Source of the DNA: Candidatus Gastranaerophilales bacterium
GTDB lineage: Bacteria > Cyanobacteriota > Vampirovibrionia > Gastranaerophilales > Gastranaerophilaceae
Assembly: GCA_944323685.1 (NCBI GenBank)
Contig: CALUTJ010000008.1
Location: 1-64,000 of the forward strand
DNA: 64,000 nucleotides
Direction: 5' to 3'
Shown: positions 25,914 to 33,673 of the stretch, piece by piece
How positions within the stretch are numbered: the first letter of the stretch is position 1
Layout: each line of letters begins with the position of its first letter
Translations under genes and position numbers: made by a program
The notes under the pieces: model-generated
Database searches by the model: none
The model's input: the letters and a program-made list of their open reading frames with translations, nothing else
What the model was told of the DNA's origin: nothing

Positions 25914-26900
25914 ATGCTGCAGATGTTGAACAAAATTAATTCTATACACGATTTGGCTATGGAAGTTCTTCAAATAGAAGCGGATTCCATTTTGAAACTG
26001 AAAGACAGAATCGGTGAAGATTTTGAAAAAGCCATTGATATTTTATACGACTGCAAAGGCCGCGTGATTGTCACCGGTATGGGAAAATCAGGTCATATAG
26101 GCAGAAAGATAGCTGCAACCTTGTCTTCGACAGGAACTCCTTCTTATTTTTTACATCCGGCCGAAAGCACCCACGGAGATTCGGGTCTTATCACACGTGA
26201 TGACGTTGTTATTGCTATCTCTAACAGCGGCGAAACAGCAGAATTGATGAATCTTTTACCTTTAATTGAACGTTTCGGCGTAAAAATGATAGCAATGACC
26301 GGCAAAAAAGAATCAACTCTCGGTAAAAAATCCGATGTTGTTCTTGATGTTTCCGTAGAGAAAGAAGCCTGCCCTTTAGGCAAAGCCCCTACTGCAAGTA
26401 CTACCGCAACTCTTGCAATGGGTGATGCAGTCGCTATATGTCTGCTTAAAAAACGGGGTTTTACGGAAGAAGACTTCCTTATGTTCCACCCGTCAGGCGC
26501 TCTTGGCAGAGGCGTTTTGTATCATGTTTCGGATTTAATGATTACGGGAGAAAGAATACCTGTCTTAAGCGAAAATACAAGTTTTCTTGATACAATACAA
26601 TTTATTTCCGATAAAAAACTCGGATGCGCGATTATGATTGATAAAGAAGGCGTAATGACCGGTATTTTAACAGACGGTGACATAAGACGCACCCTTTTGA
26701 AATATAATAATCCTTCTTCCTTAATAACAAAAGAGGTTATGACCAAAAATCCTAAAGTTATTCAAGCAACTGATTTGGCGGCCAAAGCTCTTCATATTAT
26801 GGAAAAACATTCTATTACATCGCTTGCTGTTTGTGACAGCGAAAACAAACCGGTAGGGCTTGTACATATCCATGACCTTTTAAAAGCGGGTGTAGCGTAA
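25914..26900 (+). CDS. kdsD: Arabinose-5-phosphate isomerase (SIS plus two CBS domains)
   Basis: 328 residues. It converts ribulose-5-phosphate to arabinose-5-phosphate, the first step toward Kdo. The SIS domain (about residues 30-180) has TGMGKSGHIGRKIAATLSST and ISNSGETAEL phosphate-sugar loops. HPSGALGRG leads into two CBS domains (about 205-325) ending HIHDLLKAGV. GGTGAGG lies 6 bases before the ATG. The stop overlaps the start of kdsC (TAATG), so the two Kdo enzymes are translated together. Indicates a lipopolysaccharide outer membrane. Confidence 0.95.
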   Translation: MLQMLNKINSIHDLAMEVLQIEADSILKLKDRIGEDFEKAIDILYDCKGRVIVTGMGKSGHIGRKIAATLSSTGTPSYFLHPAESTHGDSGLITRDDVVIAISNSGETAELMNLLPLIERFGVKMIAMTGKKESTLGKKSDVVLDVSVEKEACPLGKAPTASTTATLAMGDAVAICLLKKRGFTEEDFLMFHPSGALGRGVLYHVSDLMITGERIPVLSENTSFLDTIQFISDKKLGCAIMIDKEGVMTGILTDGDIRRTLLKYNNPSSLITKEVMTKNPKVIQATDLAAKALHIMEKHSITSLAVCDSENKPVGLVHIHDLLKAGVA

Positions 26901-27433
26901 TGAATGATGACGTATTAAAAAAAGCTTCAAAAATAAAAGCACTGGTGCTGGATGTTGACGGCGTTATGACAGACGGTTCGTTAACTTTTGACGAAAACGG
27001 TACTGAATATAAGACTTTTAACGCTAAAGACGGTCAGGGCATTGTAATGCTCAACAAAACAGGCTTTATTACAGCAATTATAACCGCACGCCAGAATGGA
27101 ACAGTACGCCACAGATTTAATAATCTCGGTATGACAAAACTGGTTGAAGGCTGTAAAAACAAGATAGCCGCACTTAAAGATTTAATGGCTGAATACAACT
27201 TAAATTTTGATGAAATTGCCTATATGGGTGATGATTTGCCTGATATATGCTGTTTAAAGCAGGTAGGCTTGCCTTCTTGCCCAAATGATGCTGTGGAAGA
27301 GGTAAAAAGTGCGGCGTTTTATATTGCTTCTAAAAACGGCGGCAGAGGTGCTGTCAGGGAGTTGTGTGATTTAATTTTAAAGGCAACCGGTAATTATAAC
27401 AGTATAGTAGGTGCTATTATCAATAAAGACTAA
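26900..27433 (+). CDS. kdsC: 3-deoxy-D-manno-octulosonate-8-phosphate phosphatase
   Basis: 177 residues, capless HAD phosphatase. The nucleophile motif is DVDGVMTDG with D18 and D20. IITARQNG carries the motif II Thr, and YMGDDLPDICCLKQVG the metal-binding acidic pair. It releases phosphate from Kdo-8-phosphate. Coupled to kdsD by a one-base overlap; kdsA and kdsB are not in the window. Confidence 0.95.
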   Translation: MNDDVLKKASKIKALVLDVDGVMTDGSLTFDENGTEYKTFNAKDGQGIVMLNKTGFITAIITARQNGTVRHRFNNLGMTKLVEGCKNKIAALKDLMAEYNLNFDEIAYMGDDLPDICCLKQVGLPSCPNDAVEEVKSAAFYIASKNGGRGAVRELCDLILKATGNYNSIVGAIINKD

Positions 27434-27790
27434 GCTTTTAAGCATTTTTGCTAAATGGCATGCCTTAAAAATAATTGTTTTAAATACACTTTATTTTTAT
27501 AGATTTTGTGTTTATTTTAAGTGTAAAAAAATAGGGCTTTGGTCTGAAAAAGCCCTAGCTGTCTGGAATTAAGAATAGTTGGAAGTATGAAAAAGATTTA
27601 ATTATATATAACTTTAAAATAGTGAGTTAAACAATTAGCCGGTCGGGTATTTTTAAAAAATCCTTCTTATTTAACATGTGATTGAACAAAAATAAGGCAA
27701 AAATAATGATTAAGTGTACAAAATGCACTTAATCTAAAACACAGTATTTATAACGTTTTTCAGAAGATATTAAGAATTTTTTAAGAGGGG

Positions 27791-27819
27791 TTGACAAAGA
27801 AAAGTTTATAGTACATAAT
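27791..27819 (+). promoter_or_regulatory. Strong sigma-70 promoter of the 95-aa gene
   Basis: TTGACA (27791-27796), 17 bases, CATAAT (27814-27819): a perfect -35 and 5/6 -10 with ideal spacing. One of the two perfect TTGACA boxes placed before a gene that I found in the window. Confidence 0.75.
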
Positions 27820-27831
27820 AAAAATGTACTA
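27809..27831. promoter_or_regulatory. Operator-like palindrome over the -10 box
   Basis: TAGTACAT (27809-27816) and ATGTACTA (27824-27831) are perfect 8-bp arms with a 7-base spacer. The first arm covers the -10 hexamer, so a bound dimer would block transcription. The regulator is unknown. Confidence 0.45.
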
Positions 27832-27886
27832 AATAGTGTAGATAAAACACTTATTTAAAACAAGTCACAACAAAAGGACAAAGAAA

Positions 27887-28174
27887 ATGAAAATTAATAG
27901 CATAAATACATATAGCTATTCAAATATAAATAATAATAAACAGTATGCCTCAAGACCTGTCTTTAAACAAGCTAAAACAGACAGTGTTTCTCCGGCTATT
28001 TTAGAAGCATTTGTTGAATCTGCTAACGATAAAAGAAACAAAAGCAACTTTATGAGCAAAATAAACTTCTTTAAAGATGTTTTATTCTCTGATGAAACAA
28101 CTAAACGTGCTCAACAGTTGAAAGATGCTATTGAAAGCTACGATTCAACCCAAAATATATTATACAGAGCATAA
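27887..28174 (+). CDS. 95-residue protein with N-terminal PVFK motif, unknown
   Basis: AAAGGA lies 11 bases before the ATG. Residues 1-30 are Asn/Ser/Tyr-rich and end in RPVFKQ, matching KPVAFKQ in the protein at 28976. The remainder is helical and charged (AILEAFVESANDKRN, TKRAQQLKDAIES). No membrane segment. It has its own strong promoter with an operator-like palindrome and its own terminator, so its expression is probably controlled. Not recognised. Confidence 0.75.
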   Translation: MKINSINTYSYSNINNNKQYASRPVFKQAKTDSVSPAILEAFVESANDKRNKSNFMSKINFFKDVLFSDETTKRAQQLKDAIESYDSTQNILYRA

Positions 28175-28250
28175 TATATTTTAGCCAAAACATTATAACA
28201 AAGGATTTTTTCCCCCGTTTACAATTTTAATTTGAATAGATGCAGTAAAC

Positions 28251-28275
28251 TCAGACCGAAAGGTCTGATTTTTTT
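28251..28275 (+). terminator. Terminator of the 95-aa gene
   Basis: TCAGACC (28251-28257) and GGTCTGA (28262-28268) around GAAA, followed by seven T. Confidence 0.92.
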
Positions 28276-28299
28276 ATGCTTACGGGGTTACTTTAGGGG

Positions 28300-28896
28300 T
28301 TATTTGCCCGTTAAATTGGATTTTATCCATTCCACCATTGGTTTTAGCGCACGTGCACGGTGAGAAAGTGTGTTTTTTTCTTTCAGAGTCATATCGGCCA
28401 TTGTTTTATTCAATTCCGGTATGAAAAATACGGGGTCATACCCGAACCCGTGTTCACCAGATGGTTTTGTATCAATAAAACCTTCAATCTTGCCTGTTTG
28501 CGTATGCAGTTTCATTCCGTCAGGTGCAACAAGTGTCATTGTACAGATAAAATGCGCGCTGCGTTTGTCTTTTTCTACGCCGTTTAGTTCAGCGAGCAGC
28601 TTTGAGATTTTAGATTTTTGATCCGGTGCATACCTTGCAGAATAAAGCCCAGGGCGTCCGTCCAGTGCATCAACGCAAAGCCCTGTGTCATCGGCAAGGG
28701 CGGGGATTCCCATGATTTTTGCGGCTTCTGATGCTTTTATGTATGAGTTTTCTTCAAAGGTTGTTCCGTTTTCAACAGGGTCAAAATTGCCTTCAACAAG
28801 TACAAATTCCACACAATCAGGGTGCATTTCCTTTAACATGTCGTTAATTTCTTCAAGTTTGTGAGGGTTTGATGTACCCAGTGCAATTTTTAGCAT
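28300..28896 (-). CDS. rdgB: XTP/dITP pyrophosphatase (RdgB/HAM1)
   Basis: 198 residues. It hydrolyses non-canonical purine triphosphates such as dITP and XTP, keeping them out of DNA. The opening ALGTSNPHKLEEI, the metal-binding EENSYIKA and ALADDTGLCVDAL stretch, GLYSARYA and GFGYDPVFFIPE are the family signatures. AGGAG lies 8 bases upstream of the ATG. Divergent from the kinase-like gene at 28976. Confidence 0.96.
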   Translation of the reverse strand: MLKIALGTSNPHKLEEINDMLKEMHPDCVEFVLVEGNFDPVENGTTFEENSYIKASEAAKIMGIPALADDTGLCVDALDGRPGLYSARYAPDQKSKISKLLAELNGVEKDKRSAHFICTMTLVAPDGMKLHTQTGKIEGFIDTKPSGEHGFGYDPVFFIPELNKTMADMTLKEKNTLSHRARALKPMVEWIKSNLTGK

Positions 28897-28975
28897 ATTT
28901 TTCTCCTGAGCCGTGATTTTTTAATTATTTTAGCATTAACAGGCAAAAATTTTTCTTTAGGTTTTTTATTTTTGT

Positions 28976-29752
28976 ATGCAAATTTTAGCTATTCAAAGTA
29001 CAAATAATAAATTTACAAAACCTGTTGCCTTTAAACAAAGGCATCACAACACACTGCCGAGTGATACTTTCAAATCTGGCAGCGATAATATAGCAGGAAT
29101 AAAAAAAAACAAATATAACCGGCTTGAGAGGATAAGATTTAAAAGACCTCTGTCAGTTCAAAATGCTTTTCTTTCTTTGGGCAAAACATATGACGACTAC
29201 ATTATAAAAGAATTACAGAGAAGATTTCAGGTTCAAGATACGTTTGAGTTAATCGCTTTGCAGTTAAATAATTATCCTGAAATCGCAAACATTAAAGTAA
29301 AATCGCTTGTCGGGTTCGGGGCCTTTGCTATGGCTTTTGAAACCTTAGACGGAAATATTTTAAAAATAACCGATATAAACCATTTCCCAAACGGGCGAAA
29401 ACCCGATGATTTTGACCTGCCTATAAAAAAACACGGCAAATTCGGTGATTATTATTACTATATAGAAGAAAAAGTTTCTCAGGAGGATTTAACCCAGAAA
29501 GAGCTGAAAGCTCTGGTAAAACATATAAAAAGCAAAGGGTATACGATGAGAGATTATCTTGTTCATTATGATGAAGAAAACCCTGATGCAGCTATTAAAG
29601 AAGACCAGTTCGGGCGTGCAAAAAACGGAAAAATTTATCTTATTGACCCCGGGTGCGCAATTGCACCGCCTAAGCACTTTTTTGACGTGAAAAGAATTAA
29701 AGATAAGATAAAAGAAAAATTTTTTGACAAATTTAACAAAAAATGCGATTAA
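28976..29752 (+). CDS. Protein-kinase-like fold protein with N-terminal PVAFK motif
   Basis: 258 residues. A short leader ends in KPVAFKQ (residues 15-21). From residue 107 the pattern is that of a kinase small lobe: glycine loop V-G113-F-G115-A-F-A, then K130 in ILKITD, then a hinge-like YYYYIEEKV. Near the C-terminus NGKIYLIDPG places D224 where kinases have the metal-binding DFG aspartate. A canonical HRD is not visible; the preceding DAAIKEDQFG may replace it. So it could be an active atypical kinase or a pseudokinase. No SD close to ATG 28976. The assignment is by pattern and needs structural comparison. Confidence 0.6.
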   Translation: MQILAIQSTNNKFTKPVAFKQRHHNTLPSDTFKSGSDNIAGIKKNKYNRLERIRFKRPLSVQNAFLSLGKTYDDYIIKELQRRFQVQDTFELIALQLNNYPEIANIKVKSLVGFGAFAMAFETLDGNILKITDINHFPNGRKPDDFDLPIKKHGKFGDYYYYIEEKVSQEDLTQKELKALVKHIKSKGYTMRDYLVHYDEENPDAAIKEDQFGRAKNGKIYLIDPGCAIAPPKHFFDVKRIKDKIKEKFFDKFNKKCD

Positions 29753-29767
29753 AATAGAGGATATTTT

Positions 29768-30493
29768 CTATTTTCCGAAACGTCTGTTTCTTTTTTCAAA
29801 TTCAACAATAGCTTTTGTTAATTCTTTTCTGTCAAATTCCGGCCAGTAGGTATCTGTTACATAAATTTCCGAATAAGCCAGCTGCCACAAAAGATAGTTG
29901 CTGATTCTTTTTTCTCCGCCGGTTCTGATTAACAGGTCGGGGTCAGGGATATCTTTTGTGTAAAGGTGTTTTGAGATTGTTTCTTCGCTAATTTGTTCAG
30001 GCGCAATGCCTTCTTTAATAATGGATTGCATTGCGTGTACAATTTCGTTTCTTGCTCCGTAATTGAAGGCAATATTGAGGTTAACGCCGGTGTTATTTTT
30101 TGTTTTTTCTTGTGCATCGTTTACTATTTTTATGAGATTTTTGTTTAATTGGGAAATATCGCCGAGAAACCTTATTTTTACGTTTTCTTTATGCATGTCA
30201 TCAAGTTCGTTTAACAGGGTTTTGGCAAGCAGCCCCATCAAAAATTCAACCTCTTCTTTTTTTCTGTTCCAGTTTTCCGTAGAAAAAGCGTATACGGTAA
30301 GATATTTGATACCAAATTCGTCAAACAGACGCATTGTACTGCGCAGAGAATCCACTCCTTTTTGGTGTCCCATAGCGGAAGGCAGAAGTTTTTCTTTTGC
30401 CCAGCGTCTGTTGCCGTCCATTATTATTGCAATATGCTGCAGGTTAGTGTTTTTTACAATGTCTTTAATGTTTTGTTCAGCCGTAAGTTCCAA
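29768..30493 (-). CDS. uppS: Isoprenyl transferase (undecaprenyl diphosphate synthase)
   Basis: 241 residues. It condenses isopentenyl diphosphate units in cis to make the lipid carrier for peptidoglycan and LPS. HIAIIMDGNRRWAKEK holds catalytic D26. STENWNRKKEEV and the C-terminal RTGGEKRISNYLLWQLAYSE motifs are complete. The start is a TTG at 30493 with AGGG about 10 bases upstream; no ATG lies between it and the D26 motif's own Met. Converges with the kinase-like gene. Confidence 0.95.
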   Translation of the reverse strand: MELTAEQNIKDIVKNTNLQHIAIIMDGNRRWAKEKLLPSAMGHQKGVDSLRSTMRLFDEFGIKYLTVYAFSTENWNRKKEEVEFLMGLLAKTLLNELDDMHKENVKIRFLGDISQLNKNLIKIVNDAQEKTKNNTGVNLNIAFNYGARNEIVHAMQSIIKEGIAPEQISEETISKHLYTKDIPDPDLLIRTGGEKRISNYLLWQLAYSEIYVTDTYWPEFDRKELTKAIVEFEKRNRRFGK

Positions 30494-30717
30494 TATTAAT
30501 TACCCTGTTAATCCGTGTCTTTTAATATTATACGCTAAATAAATCAAAGGTTGATTATTTTTTTTTTATAAAATTTTATAAATTGGTACTTGCGTCTGAT
30601 AAAAATACCGGCTTTGCTGTTGGTTTATCGGCAGTCATTATCTGAAAGCAGTGTTTTTTTGAGACAATATTTTTTTATAAAATTTTCTTATAGGGAGAAT
30701 TGAGGGCTTTGTAAAAT

Positions 30718-30749
30718 CCGTTTATTTTTATTTCGGGTAATATAAACGG
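30718..30749 (+). promoter_or_regulatory. Hairpin next to the start of the 30759 gene
   Basis: CCGTTTAT (30718-30725) pairs with ATAAACGG (30742-30749). The 3' arm runs into the only SD-like bases (CGGG) ahead of ATG 30759, so the structure could hide the ribosome site. Inferred. Confidence 0.35.
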
Positions 30750-30758
30750 GTATTTTTT

Positions 30759-31718
30759 ATGAAATCCAAAAAATTGTTGTTATCGGTTTTTGCTGTTTTT
30801 GTGTTCTCTTCAAACTCGTTTGCGGCAGATTATGTCACAACAAAATTAAATGAGATAGAAAAATATTTTTACGGATATACAAACAAAGGCTCTGATACTG
30901 CACGTGTTACACGTGTGGAAAAAGATTTGTACGGAAAGACTTCGTCACAGTCTTTAAAGAACAGAGTAGATAAAATCTATAAAGACATGAATCTTGAGGG
31001 TTCGACAGGTGCAGCTGCGCCTGTTAATCAAAGCTTTGAACAAATTCAAAAAGATATCGGGCCTAAAGCGGAAGCGGGAATAAAATATCCGATAGTCGAT
31101 AAACTGGAGCAAAAAGCTTTTAATAAGTCTTATGAAAATGATGATATATATGACAGATTATCAAGATTGGAAAAAAAAGTTTTTCCAAATGATGTAAAAA
31201 GAGAAAGCACCCTCTCTTTGAATGAAAGAGTGGATGCTTTGCGTGACAAACTGCTCGGAGGGTCACAGCTTGCCGCTGTGGATATTGACCCGTACAGAGA
31301 AGAAATTATTCTAGAAGACGGACAGAAGTATCTCGGCGACAGTGACGGGCAGTATAACTATTACAGCTATGAGAATTCTAAAAATCACATTGCTCAACCG
31401 TCTTCAGAAAGCTATAAGGAAAATTACGCAGAATCTTCGGGCTATGCCCAAAACTATGATTTAGACGTTTTGGAAAAGCAGCTCTTCGGCAAAAGATTTG
31501 CGCAAGAACCGCCTTCCAAGCGTCTTGCCCGTTTAGAGTCAAATTTATTCCAGCGTACCTTTAGTGACAATGACGAAACCCGTATTCAACGGCTTCTTGC
31601 TGTTACGACAGCTCAAAAGACATCTCAGGAATATGACTCTAACAAGTGGGCGCGCAGATTAAACGCCGGTATCCAAATCGGCAGTATTCTGCTAATGGTT
31701 CTGGCTATGATTTTATAG
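30759..31718 (+). CDS. Exported repeat protein with C-terminal membrane anchor
   Basis: 319 residues. A signal peptide covers about residues 1-22 (LLLSVFAVFVFSSNSFA, cleaved before ADY). A degenerate 40-45 residue repeat occurs about four times, pattern L-x-x-L-E-K-x-x-F-G ... R-L-x-R-L-E-K-x-x-F, for example YDRLSRLEKKVFPN and SKRLARLESNLFQRTF. A C-terminal hydrophobic segment (about 299-318) anchors it. The topology implies a periplasmic helical-repeat protein. Residues STGAAAPV recur in the next gene's product. Function unknown. Confidence 0.75.
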   Translation: MKSKKLLLSVFAVFVFSSNSFAADYVTTKLNEIEKYFYGYTNKGSDTARVTRVEKDLYGKTSSQSLKNRVDKIYKDMNLEGSTGAAAPVNQSFEQIQKDIGPKAEAGIKYPIVDKLEQKAFNKSYENDDIYDRLSRLEKKVFPNDVKRESTLSLNERVDALRDKLLGGSQLAAVDIDPYREEIILEDGQKYLGDSDGQYNYYSYENSKNHIAQPSSESYKENYAESSGYAQNYDLDVLEKQLFGKRFAQEPPSKRLARLESNLFQRTFSDNDETRIQRLLAVTTAQKTSQEYDSNKWARRLNAGIQIGSILLMVLAMIL

Positions 31719-31732
31719 CTCAGATAATTGAA

Positions 31733-32029
31733 TTAATCATAAAGGTTGGTGAATGGTGAAAATATTGCATTATAAACACCGGAAACAGGTGACATCATTT
31801 TTTGGAAAAATGATTTTTTCTGCCGGGTGTTGCAGTTGTTGCAAGGCGGCAGGAAAGTTCTTTGCTGTGCCGGAGCAACAATATATGATACCGGAGCTGC
31901 CGCACCCGTTATTTTGCCTGTCTGGTATAAGCTGCAAGAATTGTTAGCCGGATTAATCGGACAAGAAGCAAATGCTGTGCTGGTTGCAAAAATCATAGTA
32001 GCCGCACTGAGGGCCATTATCTTTTTCAT
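31733..32029 (-). CDS. Small exported cysteine-containing protein, unknown
   Basis: 98 residues with GGAGAAAA 6 bases before the ATG. A clear signal peptide ends in AFA (residue 21). The mature part has four to five cysteines (SCPINPANNSC, PPCNNCN), so disulfides or metal binding are likely. It contains TGAAAPV, identical to a stretch in the repeat protein it converges with. No family recognised. Confidence 0.7.
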   Translation of the reverse strand: MKKIMALSAATMIFATSTAFASCPINPANNSCSLYQTGKITGAAAPVSYIVAPAQQRTFLPPCNNCNTRQKKSFFQKMMSPVSGVYNAIFSPFTNLYD

Positions 32030-32385
32030 AATGTTTTCTCCTTTTTTTGTATCGGGAAGGTTTTTTGCTTTCCCGTATACTCATTTTTACATTTATGAAA
32101 AAAATTACATTAGACTAATTGGTTAAGTAAGTTTATAACCATGTCAGATTATTTTTTTATATGATCCGGATTTTTGCAAGTATGCAAAGCTGCGGTCTAA
32201 TTTGCTTGGCAAGCTAAAGTCTGCCCTATTACGGATTGCTTTGTAAGACGTGTATATAACAAAATCGTCATTCTGAGGCTTTAGCCGAAGAATCTATACA
32301 TAAACCGTTTAAAATAAAAACAGGCAATTTTTATACTGATGTTTGCTTTATACAAATAAGGTAAGTAATTAGGTAAAAATTTATA
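32030..32385. other. Intergenic region with a short dispersed repeat
   Basis: 356 bases without a convincing gene. CGTCATTCTGAGGCTTTAGC followed by CGAAGAATCT (32267-32296) resembles a dispersed intergenic word also seen, in part and reversed, near 2415-2450. Nothing else recognised. Confidence 0.45.
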
Positions 32386-33374
32386 TTGACAAGTGTTAGT
32401 AGTGTAAAACCGTATATAAAGCTCTTTGCGCAAAAAGCAAATTCAGCGTTTGTGCGCAAACCCCAGACAGTTTGCATCCCCGTGCAGGACTTGTGCAAAC
32501 TAAAACCCGTAGTAACAGATACTCTTAAATTTACTACGGTAAAAAAAGTAAACGTTCAAGACGTGCAAAATCTCTTCCCTAAAGGTGAGATAGAAGCGGA
32601 CTACATAATAAAAGAAATGAAAAATATAAAAAGAGAACTTTTATTTAAATCTCTTACAAGTATAAAAGATTTTAAGAAATGGCTGCATTGCGCTGATTTG
32701 AGCAAAAGATTAAAAGATTTTGATTATGAACAAATAGCGGAATTTATGAACCTGCACAACGGGAAATACATAAATGTATGGAAAGGGTATTCAAAAACCG
32801 ATGATGTTGCCAATATAAACAAACTGGCATTGTTTGTGCGCAGCATAAGCAGAATAAACAAGCTGAACTTTTACCAGAACCTACCCGAACACGACTGGGA
32901 AATATGTATGGACGGCATCATCAACAGACCAAAAGAGGTTATCAGACCGTTGATGAAGTACAAGTTTGATTCCACTGACATAAATGATGCAATTTCTTTT
33001 GGAACAACATCTAAAAAGGTAAAAGATTATATTAACAAAATAGAAAAATTTTTAGATGAAAATAAGATAAAATATGATATTAAAGCATATAGAGGTGACG
33101 GAAGTTATTGGGCTTTTAATCCAATAAAAGTTGATAATAATAAAACATTAAAAGAAGCAGTGGAAGAATTTACTGATGGGATAGAATCAGGAAAATATTC
33201 TGTTCAACAGATTTACCAAATTCAGCAGGGCGTCCGAGCGACTATGAAAATATTACTTGGAGTAAAATCAAATTTTACCCTGAAGATGAGGCAATACTAA
33301 AAACAATGAAAGATGCGAGAGAACGCATTGAGTACAAGAGTAAACTCATAAAAGCTGGAAAATATATAGAATAA
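32386..33374 (+). pseudogene. Lineage-specific protein with a frameshift near its 3' end
   Basis: The first frame (TTG 32386 to 33300, 304 residues) ends in an implausible basic tail. Another frame, open from about 33178 and coherent from about 33205 to TAA 33374, continues sensibly (TDLPNSAGRPSDYENITWSK, then IKFYPEDEAILKTMKDARER). A single indel between about 33178 and 33215 would join them into roughly 330 residues. The N-terminal 40 residues resemble the short leaders of other small proteins here. IKAYRGDGSYWAFNP recalls the Y-R-G strand of ADP-ribosyltransferases, but only weakly. It may be a true pseudogene, a sequencing error or programmed. The start codon lacks a good SD. Confidence 0.5.
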
Positions 33375-33494
33375 ATGAAAATCTCACCTATAAAAAATGC
33401 ATCCAATATACCAATAGTTAAACGTATAAAACAGTTTTTTACAAACGGAAAGTTAAAACTGCGCACACTTGTTGCTGCTATTAGAACATACTAA
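33375..33494 (+). CDS. 39-residue basic peptide, unknown
   Basis: ATG 33375 lies directly on the stop codon of the frameshifted gene (TAAATG). The peptide opens MKISPIKNASNIPIVKRIKQ, in the style of the lineage's small-protein leaders, and ends LVAAIRTY. It may be the remaining N-terminus of a larger gene or a real small protein. Low support. Confidence 0.3.
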   Translation: MKISPIKNASNIPIVKRIKQFFTNGKLKLRTLVAAIRTY

Positions 33495-33617
33495 AACACT
33501 GTTTGAGAAATCTCAAAAAGCAGCTTAAAAAACTGTTTTCAATAAATTAAGCTTAACATCTGCATTGAGTCTTTTGCATCAACCAAATAAACAAAATTGG
33601 CAAATGCCGGCTAAAAA

Positions 33618-33626
33618 TGCTATAAT
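33618..33626 (+). promoter_or_regulatory. Extended -10 promoter of the homocitrate-synthase-family gene
   Basis: TGC-TATAAT, 47 bases before ATG 33674; a second TATAAT follows at 33631-33636. Confidence 0.6.
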
Positions 33627-33673
33627 TTCGTATAATTTGTTTAACACAGGCATAGAAAGAAGAAAAACCGGCA

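Larger units (their letters stand above)
27434..27886. other. Intergenic region rich in inverted repeats
   Basis: 453 bases without a gene. A hairpin TAGGGCTT/AAGCCCTA at 27531-27556 is followed by T only on the minus strand. GATTAAGTG (27708-27716) and CACTTAATC (27726-27734) are perfect 9-bp arms. The promoter and operator-like palindrome of the next gene complete the region. Confidence 0.6.

Noticed and set aside
27531-27556. Terminator of kdsC
   Set aside because: The stem is followed by T only on the minus strand, and it lies about 100 bases after kdsC, so it is not a clear plus-strand terminator.
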